Shown here: one piece after another, positions 54,756 through 64,000 of the stretch
How the letters are laid out: every line of letters starts with the position of its first letter
How positions within the stretch are numbered: position 1 is the stretch's first letter
Assembly: GCF_030445035.2 (NCBI RefSeq)
Contig: NC_080698.1
Span: 6,868,038 to 6,932,037 of the forward strand
Direction: 5' to 3'
Source: Dasypus novemcinctus
Taxonomy: Eukaryota > Chordata > Mammalia > Cingulata > Dasypodidae
DNA length: 64,000 nucleotides
Made by a program: the position numbers and the translations under genes
Notes under the pieces: model-generated
Database searches by the model: none
The model's input: the letters and a program-made list of their open reading frames with translations, nothing else
Told to the model about the DNA's origin: nothing

Positions 54756-56327
54756 GCCCTGTCCTGGTCAAAATGCCCAGGGGAGTTTTCCTCATGCCCA
54801 AAGCCTGACTGATGGAAGGAGGTTACATCCCACACAGCATAGCAACGCTTCCTAAAAGTTCCTCCTGAACACGCCTTCTTTCCTGACTCTTTCTCGCTTA
54901 CTGCCCTGCTGCAGGGTCTCCTCTTGGCTCCCTCCCCCACCCAGCCTCTCCAGCCCCCTCTTCCCTCCAGGCCCCCCATTGTACCCACACCCCCCGTCTC
55001 TATCCCCGCTCTTACATGGAGAAAAGCATTATTTTCACCCTCAGATTGAAAAGTTTGCCTCTTGACCCACGGCCTCATAAAGAATTTTCTTTGGGATTGG
55101 CCCTCCTTAGAATGAAGAGGGACTAGTAAACAGCAAGTACTTTTCTCCGTCTCCCGGGCTGGGTTGAACCCCGCCCCTGGCTCCGTGGTGCAGACGTCCT
55201 TTTAGATTTCATCTTCCCCGAAGTCTAAGCTGTGGGGAGCATTTTGTCTCGTCCTTCCAGAATCTTTGACTCATATGATAGAACCTTAATCTTCTTGGAT
55301 TTATTTTTTTTAACATTCTTGGGTTATTTTGAAATCTGCTGCTGCTATTTTGTAGTGCTCATGAAAGGGAAAAGCATTGCAATGGATTTGTTCTGCCGGG
55401 TGTTTAGAGTCCAGGCTTAGGATCAAGAAGCTGTGCCACATGGCAGGTCACTCGCCCTCACCCTGGTTTAATCCTCGTCTGGAAACTGGGTACCCATGGA
55501 GTTGTGAGGATAAGTGAGATAACATTCGGTCAAACCCTTGGCATGTGATTGCTCTGCAGACAAGGGTTATCATTATCATGTGTCTGTTGTTTCGTTGCTG
55601 CTGTTATGATATTATGTATCAGTATCTCCTCCTCCTTCCTCTTCCTGGCCTTTCCTTTTCTGGCCAGACGGTTACATTCACACACAAGAGTGGTTCTAGT
55701 TCCACGGCGCATAGCTAGTCTCCGCTTTCCAGCCTCTCTTGCATTTGCATGCGGTCATATCACTGAGGAGGCTCAACAAAGGAATGCGGGCAGAAGGGCG
55801 GTGAGCAATTCTTAGGCCGCCCTTGAGACCCTTGCACGGGAATGTTTTCCTGGCCTCCTGCTTGATGCAGCTGGGTACATTGTGATTTTGGATGCCAACT
55901 TTTGTGATCAAAGGATCGCGCTGTGGAAGGGCTCCTGAGTTAATGCTGGGAGGAAGACTGCCCACCAACGAGTAATCCTAGTTAGCTTTCCATGATCAAG
56001 AAATATAATCCTACGTGTTTAAGCCTTTTATACATTTGGGGGTTTGTATGTTACAGCAGCTTGCATTTTCTTAACCAGTCTAGAAATTGGCCCCTTGCTG
56101 AGGGTGGCAAGGAAACTGATCTTTAAGGCTGGAAAGCCGCAGGCCCGTGTTATGCTGTGGCAAAAACACTTGATAAAACTGGGATGCGATACCTTGAGCT
56201 TGTTCTTGGAGGGAAAGCTGGGAATATACAATATTAATAGTGTCCGCTGGCTACTGACTGCATTTAGAGAAAGGCAAGAATGAGCTCCGAGAGAGAGGCT
56301 GTCATTAGATCATTTGCAAACAAAACT
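54756..56327. other. Stretch without recognised gene, one MIR
   Basis: Mostly single-copy-like. A MIR is visible at about 55430-55600 ('cgtctggaaactgggtaccc', 'gagttgtgaggataagtgag'). No coding region is supported. Confidence 0.4.
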
Positions 56328-56564
56328 GAAAGGGGACCAGTGTAAACTCCAGTCTATGCTGTGCAGCAGGGCTCCAAAATGTATTCATCAAATGCGGTGA
56401 ACGTGCCACCCTGGTGGAAGAAGTTGTTGATTCGGAATAAGCGGTGGGTGTGGGGAGTGGGGCGTACGGGAATCTCCTGGATTTTTTAATGTAACATTTT
56501 GTGTGATCTATGTGTTATTTAAAAATAAATAAAAAACATATTTAAAAAAGAAAAAGAAAGGGGA
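56328..56564 (+). mobile_element. Short LINE-1 3' end (56337-56555) with target-site duplication
   Basis: A ~219-bp copy with 'aaaatgtattcatcaaatgc' and 'tttttaatgtaacattttgt', then an A-rich tail. A 9-bp duplication GAAAGGGGA lies at 56328-56336 and 56556-56564. Confidence 0.82.
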
Positions 56565-57080
56565 AACCTTTTGCCCTCCAGCCAAAGACCTCTGTGAGGA
56601 CAACTGTGGTTGGAAATGTTGGATTTATTACAGATGGCAGTGGGGGAGCACGCACGCCACGGGAACTGGGGGGGTCTCAGTGGAGGGGTGTTAGGAAGGA
56701 CTTATTACAGGTTGGTCTGTGTAGATGATTTGGGGAGGGTGCTAAGGAAACTGAGGTTTGCTCTAGATTGGACACTGGCAAGAAGAGGAGGTGATTCTAT
56801 TATTACATGGCTTAATGGAGCGGATCTAAATAAAGGAAAGTCTAGTACAAGTAACCTGGTAAGGCAGCAGCAGTCCTGGCATTCACCAAGACGGGTGTGT
56901 GTGGTCATTTCTGTGGTTTGGACAATGTTCGTGTTTTCCTCTGTGTTCATGAATATGGACATGATTATGGGGTGTCCTGCTTCTCGTCTGAGGTTGATAT
57001 TCTCTGAACACAAAGACCTCACTGGTAGCACCTGACCAGCTTCCAGATATCAAGGGATGTTTGTCTCTTTTTTCACAACC
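56565..57080. other. Stretch without recognised gene
   Basis: A frame of 141 codons at 56610-57035 has no recognisable domain and is opposed by frames on the other strand. Nothing else was seen. Confidence 0.35.
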
Positions 57081-57742
57081 AAAAATGAAATGGGTCTTGC
57101 TTCGGCAGCACATATACTAAAATCTGAACAATGCAGAGAAGGTTAGCATGGCCCCTGAGCAAGGACGACAGGCAAATTCGTGAAGTGTTCCGTATTTTTC
57201 GATGATAACACATTATAGCAAGTAGCAGCTGGTTTATCAATGAGATTGTGGCTGAAAAGGGTAGTCTAGGCATGTAAATGTTAACTGAAAGCTAGAGAAT
57301 AATCTTGGAACTGAATAACACAGCGACCCCAGAGGTGGATGAGAATTGTGCTTGACGATACAAATGCAAGAATGTCCTTCTGTGAACTAGAGTGGACATA
57401 CGTCGCTATTGCAGGGTGGTGGGACTGTGGAGAGGCAGGGGAAAAACACAATTAATAGAACCTATGCACTACTGTTAACAGCAATGCTCAAATATTCTTG
57501 CATCAATGCCGAAGATGTACGGTGTTAATAATGGGAGGGGGTACGGAAAAAATACACCAAATGTCCGTGGATGATCATAATTAGTGGTAAGAGTCTGATG
57601 ATACTATTTCATAACCTGAAACAAATGTTCCACAACAGTGCAGTGTGTTGGTGAGGGTTTGTTGTATGGGAATTCCACGTAAGTGCATGACTTTTTTTAA
57701 GTTCACAACTTCTGTCATAAAAATATATTTTAAAAAATGAAA
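57081..57742 (+). mobile_element. U6 snRNA-LINE-1 chimeric retrotranscript
   Basis: A full-length U6 copy (57093-57199) is joined without a gap to a 5'-truncated L1 3' end (57200-57732) in the same orientation. The L1 part matches the 3' end at 61260-61430, for example 'cacaacagtgcagtgtgttg' beside its counterpart 'cacaccaatgcaaggtattt'. One perfect 10-bp duplication AAAAATGAAA encloses both parts (57081-57090 and 57733-57742), with none at the U6/L1 junction. This is the structure expected from template switching of the L1 reverse transcriptase from L1 RNA to U6 RNA. Confidence 0.9.
57093..57199 (+). pseudogene. RNU6: U6 spliceosomal snRNA pseudogene (5' part of the chimera)
   Basis: It matches U6 from the 5' hairpin (TTGCTTCGGCAGCACATATA) through 'agcatggcccctgagcaagg' to 'aaattcgtgaagtgttccgt' and the terminal T run. 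There are about a dozen differences, including in the ACAGAGA-box neighbourhood ('gcagagaaggtta'). There is no upstream TATA/PSE arrangement, because the flank is the target duplication, so it should not be a transcribed U6 gene. Confidence 0.93.
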
Positions 57743-58637
57743 GGGGGCATCTGGAGGCCTTGTAAGGAAGGTTGGAAAAACTAACTACTTCTAGGCCCCA
57801 AACAGCAAGAATCGACACTGACAAAGTTTTAGGCCTTACAGAAGTTTAAGATTATAGACTAAATTCCACCCAAGCCTGACCGCCTCAAGTTGCCACTAAG
57901 CTGAGAGAGAGGCAAATAAATTAACATTAAATCCGGGTAAGAGGGAGAGACGATCGCCTCGAGGGCATGTTTCCAGCTGGACTGAAAGTGAAGGTGGTCT
58001 GGTGTCCTGGTCTCTTGGGGCCAGAAGTTCAAAAATGATGAAAGAGATAAAAGAGAGGCTTCCTGTTGCAGCTGTTGCCAGCGAGGGCTGATACGGAGCC
58101 CACATCCCTGAATTGTTCTCCAAAGCCTTTCAGAAGCTCATCTGTAATCTCCAAATCGATATACTGAGTGCAAAGATAGCCAGCCACTAAACAGTCCATA
58201 TTTATTCTTCTATTTACAAAAAATATGTGGGGAACACAAACGGCCGTGGCCAAAGCAGGGAGCTCTTCGGCTGGGCGGAGGGTGGAGGGAGGGCAGGAGG
58301 CAAAGGGGCCCAAGGAATCTCTCTGGGGTGAAGGAAACGTTTTGTATCTTGGTGATGGCAGTTTCACAGGTGTGTGCAACTGTCCAAATCCATCTAATGG
58401 CAGGAGTCAAATGGAGGCAGCTTCTGGTAGGTACGTTATGTCTCCCCTCTGCACGCCACGCCCTGGCTTAGCTCAGGTTCTCAGGCCCCGAGAGGGGCAT
58501 TCGTCAAAGAAATGCCTTCAGGGGAGTCCCAGAGGGGTGGGGGGAGCGGGACAGGGAGGAGGAGGCCAGGCCAGGGTCGCCTGATGGCACAGGGGCGCGC
58601 TGAAGGGTGCTTTATGCTCCAGAGTCTGTCCTGGCTC
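57743..58637. other. Stretch without recognised gene
   Basis: A reverse frame at 58029-58379 contains a protein-like run (RINMDCLVAGYLCTQYIDLE), but I do not recognise it. A later part of the frame is GC-rich and ordinary. It could be an old retrocopy or chance. Confidence 0.3.
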
Positions 58638-58925
58638 AAGACAAGGGAATGGGCACGTCCAGGACTTGGAATTGTCCTGGGTGGTGCTGCAGGGACAGAT
58701 GCTGGACATTGTGTGTCCTGCCATGGCCCACTGGGTGGACTGGGGGAGAGCGTAAACTACAATGTAAACCACTGTCCACGTGGTGCAGCAGTGCTCCAGA
58801 ATGTAGTCACCAAATGCAATGAGTGTGCCACGACGATGAAAGAGGGTGTGGATGTGGGGGGCGGGGGCTATATAAGGACCTCATATTTTTTTAATGTAAC
58901 ATTAAAAAAAAAAAAAGACAAGGGA
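58638..58925 (+). mobile_element. Short LINE-1 3' end (58649-58914) with target-site duplication
   Basis: A ~266-bp copy beginning near 'acttggaattgtcctgggtg', with 'caccaaatgcaatgagtgtg' and an A tail. A perfect 11-bp duplication AAGACAAGGGA lies at 58638-58648 and 58915-58925. Confidence 0.88.
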
Positions 58926-60759
58926 CAAGGGAGCCGGACAGACCTCTTCAGGCTCTCTGCACATTTGGGCCGAACGACTCCTGCAGCCTGGGAGCAAAAG
59001 GCAGGAACTGCGGAGGGGCACAGAGGTGGGCGAGGGGCACAGAGGCGGGCGAGGGGCTCAGCAGGATGAGGCACAGCTCCTTTGTAAGGACATCACAACG
59101 TGCCTCTTCCCTCCGGGTTTTTTCAGGGAGGTGTGGTACCGAAGCGCGGGTGTGCCAGCATAAGGCCCAGCTGCTGAAACACGGCGGGGGGGTGCTCTGG
59201 GGCAGCCTGGCGGTGGGAGCCAGCTGAGACGTGCTGCTGGGCCGACGTGCACCCTGTCACGGCCACCCACCTCTCTGGAGGCGGCGGGCTAGGCGCCGCC
59301 GTTGTCTGGCTGTGTGATCTCCTTCTCGTTGCTTAATCGACCCTCCTCAGTTCCTCCTCTGAGAAATGGTGAAAACAAGGCACGTTTACCTCAGAGGGTC
59401 ACTGAGAAGCTTCCTGGAGATGACGCACATGAAGCCCTCTGCAGCCCTGGTGGGACTCGGTGCTCGGCGAGAGCTGTTCTAACCAGCAAACAATAACCCC
59501 ACCGCCACCCCCCAGTGCTCCCACGCCCCGCTGGCTCCTGACCTGGCGCATTAGCCAAAGCCCCTTCAAGGTGCCAGCCCGCAGTGCTCCTCCCCTGCCC
59601 CAGCCCTTCGTTCACTCTTATATATTTTACAGAGTAGGAAAAATGGCCGTTTTTATTCATCCAGAATTTGCTCTAGTCAAAACAGATACTGCTAAAAAGT
59701 ACCCAGATTAGTCTTGGCGCTGGGATGCAAAAAGAACCCACGGGAAAATGAACCGCCTGCTCTCCTCCCCCAGTTAAACTTCTAGGTATCCAACCTCCTG
59801 GCCATTACGGTTTACAGAAGCATTCGAAACACCTTATTAATTAGTTGTGAACAAGGCAGAAATTAATTTTCCCACATGGTAATTATTTTCAGCTGCTATT
59901 TGGAGAAAGAGAAGGAGAGATTACTTAAAAATCTATTGAACTGTCTGAATGAACTCTGTCAAAACTCTGGAGTCCAGTAAACACTGTGCAGCATCCAAGG
60001 AAGAGCGGTGGGAGAGGCTGGTAAATAGCAGTAAATACCCTGACCTGCAATCTCCGTGTGGCCATCACAATTGCCCAGCCCCTACTCTGGTGGCAGGTCA
60101 CTGCGGGCTCCGGCCCCGGGCATAGCTCACTGGTGCCAGAAAGGGACATAAAAGTCCACTTCCTGACGATCAGTGGGCCTGGATGGATCACCGATCAAGG
60201 CTTTTGATTAGAGAGTTCAGATCGCTGGGGGCTGGCTCTGAGGGTGGCCGTTGTTCCAGCCCACCCTGGACGAGGCAGGGGAGGAGACTTAAAGGTGTAT
60301 GCATCCCCAGGGCTGCCGAGGACAGTGAAGGGCTGCATTTGCTGGGCAGGGGCTGAGTCAAGAAAGTGCAGCTTTGGGAGCTGTGGAAGACACTCCTGGC
60401 ACCGTTCCTGTCCACTCCCTCATCCCTTTCCCAGGGCAGTTTGGAGCTGGCTGACCTGGCCTTGTCCTGGCTGGGAAAGACTGACCTGGGAAACTCCTCT
60501 CAGGTGTGCCCCTCCCAGACTTTTCTCTCCAGGCAAAAGCAGCTTGAGGCAGCAAGGTATAATAAACAATTGAGGCAGGTAGCCTGGGGCAAAGGTTAAC
60601 CTGCTTTAAGTCTTGCAGTGGAACACCCCAGAGAGGGAGATCTGTCTCCTGGGGAGAAGAGGGGGCATCCAAACACGTGGAAACAGAGGAGCTCCTAAGG
60701 CCACGAGCAAGCACAGGCCCAGGCAAGACACAGGCCCAGAAAAGCAGGGAGCACCCTGT
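58926..60759. other. Stretch without recognised gene, one MIR
   Basis: A three-fold imperfect ~19-bp tandem (GAGGGGCACAGAGGTGGGC type) lies at about 59013-59060. A MIR is visible at about 59300-59470 ('cagttcctcctctgagaaat'). The A/T-rich, ungapped-looking 59815-59950 stands out from its GC-rich surroundings. No coding region is supported. Confidence 0.4.
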
Positions 60760-61440
60760 ACACAGATATACACAGAGGCATGATTCACCATTGCCAAAAG
60801 ATGGGAGTCACCCAATTTGTTCATGAACTGATGAATGGAGAAATAAAATGTAGTATATACACACAATAGACTATTATTTAACCCTAAAAAGGAATGAAGT
60901 CCTGATACATGCAACAACATGGATGAAACTTATTGAGTGAAATAAACCCTACATAAAAGGACAAATATTGTATGATCTCACTGATATGAAATAATTAGAA
61001 TGAGCAAATTCATAAAGTCAGAATGTAGCATATAGTTTACCAGGGACAGGACGGGGTTAGGGAATAGGGCTTTAAGGCTTAAAAGGTATAGGCTTTATTT
61101 AGGATGATGGAACGTTTTAGTAACGGATGGGGGTGATGGTAGCAAAGCAATGTGAACATAATTAACAGCACTGACTTATATGGTTGAATGTGGTCAAAAG
61201 GGGGACATTTATATATGTTACAAGAAAAAAATTTTTTTAAATCCATGGAACTGTATAATACAATGAATCCTAATGTAAATCATGGACTACATTTAATAGT
61301 ACAATTACAAAAATCTATTTCCATCAGTTGTAATAAATGTACCACACCAATGCAAGGTATTTGTAATAGGGTGGTATATGGGAACACTGTATTTGATGCA
61401 TGATTTTTTGTAAACCCACAACTTCCCTTATAATAATAAA
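60760..61440 (+). mobile_element. LINE-1 3' end (ORF2 tail and 3' UTR), forward
   Basis: 'tgatgaatggagaaataaaa', 'caacatggatgaaacttatt' and 'acaaatattgtatgatctca' identify the ORF2 tail. The 3' UTR follows with 'gtataatacaatgaatccta' and 'gtatatgggaacactgtatt' and an A-rich end. It is the same 3' end type as the L1 half of the U6 chimera. Confidence 0.82.
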
Positions 61441-64000
61441 AGAAAGTAGTATCACCAATGATGGGTCAAGCTGGCATTGTTTACCTCCAGATACACTGCA
61501 AGCAGAACTATACAACATCATCGTCCTTGTAGCATTCATGCCAAAAGTTTTGAACCCAGATCTAAGAATGAGGACACAATAAGACACACCCAGAATGACG
61601 GGTGCTCTGTAAGACAGCTAGCCCTGGACGTCTCAAAAATGTCAATGTGGGAAAAGGCAAAAAAGACAGGGACTGTTCCATGTTAAGAGATGAAAAGACC
61701 ACAGTGATCACATGCAATGTGTGAACCTTGATTGAATCCTGAATAAATAAATAAAAGCTAAGGGGAAATTCTATGTCTAGCCATCCCTCAGAGCTCTTGT
61801 TTCTCTCTTCTCTTTCTTGCTCACTTGTGTTTCCAGGGCTGTATCTTTAGGGTGAGGTACCAAGGACAACAAGGACCTCACTTGTTCTTCGGGACCAGCA
61901 TGACGCAAGCTTGTTCCTGTTTATGCCGAGGTGCCTTGTATCTGCGTTTGACTTTAGAGTTCATTGGGGGTACTTCCCACAGCCAAGGCAGGAAACTGTT
62001 TTCTGCATCGTTTCTAAGTTCAGGGTTCATTTTTTCTTCATCATATTTATTTGCTGAGTTTGATCCCAATTTTTTACATGAACATGAAAAAATGAACCTG
62101 AGCAAAATGAGACCTACAAAGTTGTTAGATCAACAATAGCAGTAGCACAATCCCCCACCCTAAAGGGGTCCAGTATATACTTTGGAGCTATTTTGGGTAT
62201 GAAGACTGTGTTAGACTGATCTCCAAAGAGCAGACCCAAGACGGTTTTCATCCCTCGAAAGATGTTATTAGGGGAGGTGCCTGTGAAAGAAAGTGGAGAG
62301 GGAGACCCCCCGGGGAAGTAGGCATCGAGCCAAGGATGCAAGGAAGCCTCCTGGATTGCTGAGCGGGCTAAGGAAGGTTTGCGACAGTCGCTGGGGAGTC
62401 CTAGACCTAAGGCCGGCCATCGGAGGAGATCCTTGTCTCCAGAAACGGCCCTGCCTTACCGGCCCTGCCACACTCAGTCACTGGCTGGGACAGCCCGCGG
62501 GCAGCAGAGCTCAGAGCAAACACAGGGCTGGACTTCAGAGCTCGGCAGCTGGGCCCTTGGTCAATTTTGCCTTATCATTGGAGGTCCCGAGGAGCCTACT
62601 GGAACACAGGAAGCTTGCTCCATGCTCGTTCTGACTCTGGACTACATGTTGGACCCGTATTAACTATCAAGTCAAATGTTGAGAGCTAGACTCAGCTTTT
62701 CTACTATCTTCAAATTCTGAGAAGTCCTTGACCTACCCAAATAATATAGCTTCCACATGCTCATTCCAATTTTTCTCAAGAAGAGTCTCGTGATTAGGGG
62801 AAAAGACCTTTTGTAAAGGCTTGCTTCTGTTGATTTTTGAGCTTCACAGAGGAGTGGTGTGCTGTCAAAGGAGAGAACTCAGAAATACATTTTGACCACC
62901 AGTGTGCCCAAAGCAGGCCCTGCTGGCTACATGAACCCTTCCACTAACTTCCTTGGGAAAATATAAACAAAAGAAAGTGTTTGGCTCAAGCCCAACAATC
63001 CCATTCCAGGCAGACCCCAAGACTGGACCTAGAACCCTGTGACAGCAGATCGGTACGATTAAAGGAAGCTCTGTACTTCTCCTCGCTGCTCTAGCAATCA
63101 CTTCCTTTCACACGCTCGAGGTCTTGGCTGGACCTGAGCTCTCCTGCAAGAAATTTCCTCTCCTTTCATGGTTTCTGAAGTTTTTGTTTTTTTGGTCTGT
63201 TTATTTGTTTGTTCTCCTTACACAATCTTACACTCCTAAACTATCTTCTGTTTTTTGTTTTGTTTTCCTCCTTTTTTTTTTTTTTTGCTTTAATTTAATG
63301 GGACATTGGGATACTGGAAGATTGGAAATTGTTAGTGTTTTTAGGCAGAGTTCCCCATATACCTTGGTTTTTCCTATGAGCTGAGTAACTTGAATAGTCC
63401 AGAAGCAGCATTGAAAACCTCTTGTCCATTGTGGGAAAAACCAGAACAGAGCAAGCCACCCTGTACCTCAGGAGCTCCCCACTGGGTTCTGCTTGGCATT
63501 TGGTCATGAGCTGCTCCTCCTCACCTGACGGACGCAGGCGTCTGTCCTCCACGCTGCTGTGCGGCGCTAAAGACGACACCGGGTGGGCCATCCACACTCG
63601 GGGAAGAAGCCCAGCTCTGTGTTTTGCCAAGTCCCTCTTTGAGTATCTGTCTCCTTGTCTAAAAATGGGCGTCCCTGCCATGCTCACTGGGCCGCTGAGA
63701 AGACCCCTGCCAAACTGAGGTAGTGGGCCAGAAAGCAGCTCCCAATTATTCTGTGCCATGTCACTAAATGTGCTGACCAGTGGCCAGACCAGCATTCCCA
63801 GAGTGGGCCTTTGGAATCCAAGCTTGAGGGATGTTAATAGGTGCTATTTGAAAAAAAATTCAGTGTTAAAAATAGATTTAGAAAATGCTGTGTTAAGTAA
63901 TGTTCAAACTGGTTCATTCCTGCAGGACTTCCCAGAGGCTTTAAAGCAGTGTGGATTCCCAAGAATGTTTTCCAAACACTGTGTGGCCCTTCTTTTACGG
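61441..64000. other. Right-hand stretch without recognised gene
   Basis: A weak MIR is likely at 63625-63720 ('tctccttgtctaaaaatggg'). 62120-62680 could be an unclassified retroviral or repeat fragment, but nothing diagnostic was seen. T-rich runs lie at 63185-63290. No coding exon, such as one of CCR3, was recognised. Confidence 0.35.

Noticed and set aside
57093-57199. Functional U6 snRNA gene
   Set aside because: It has multiple substitutions, continues directly into L1 sequence and lacks an upstream snRNA promoter. It is part of a retrotransposed chimera.

Overview
The window is mammalian nuclear DNA, most likely from an armadillo (Xenarthra, cf. Dasypus). The basis is tRNA-derived SINEs of the armadillo DAS type, for example 26226-26658 and the reverse copy 52172-52585, plus many short copies of a LINE-1 3' end that I associate with xenarthrans. 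The species is an inference; no species-diagnostic locus was searched.

Only one intact protein-coding gene is visible: CCR1 (minus strand, CDS 34191-35255), a seven-transmembrane CC-chemokine receptor whose coding sequence is unbroken. In other mammals CCR1 lies in the XCR1-CCR1-CCR3-CCR2-CCR5 cluster. No other receptor coding exon was recognised here, which fits the wide spacing around CCR1 in human.

The rest is layered transposon stratigraphy. 1-7.1 kb: minus-strand LINE-1 blocks with younger L1 pieces nested in them. 7.1-13.7 kb: GC-rich sequence with no recognised gene, a probable LTR, an L1 3' end, a solo LTR and an L1 carrying a SINE. 13.7-18.4 kb: an old L1 whose ORF1 region is split by a processed UBE2V2 pseudogene. 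That pseudogene's 3' UTR is in turn split by the remnant of a class II (betaretrovirus-like) endogenous retrovirus with a Lys-type primer-binding site. 18.4-27.9 kb: a solo ERV-L-type LTR, then an L1 interrupted by a two-LTR ERV-L provirus with a Leu-type primer-binding site. The provirus contains four later insertions: two SINEs, a solo LTR and a hAT-type DNA element. 27.9-32.0 kb: L1 pieces and a solo LTR. 32-42 kb: CCR1 and its upstream side, with old MIR and MER5-like elements and a ~0.6-kb CA/GA microsatellite. 42.6-44.9 kb: an ancient L2. 44.9-50.3 kb: GC-rich sequence with few recognisable repeats. 50.3-64 kb: L1s of both orientations, MIRs, and a U6 snRNA-L1 3'-end chimeric retrotranscript with its own target-site duplication.

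I found no evidence for a new gene system. The unusual objects are structural: the U6-L1 chimera, the LTR-PBS-LTR-end proviral remnant, and the three-level nest at 15-18 kb. The insertions called here with perfect or near-perfect duplications can each be checked directly in the sequence. Repeat family names are from recognition, not from a database search.
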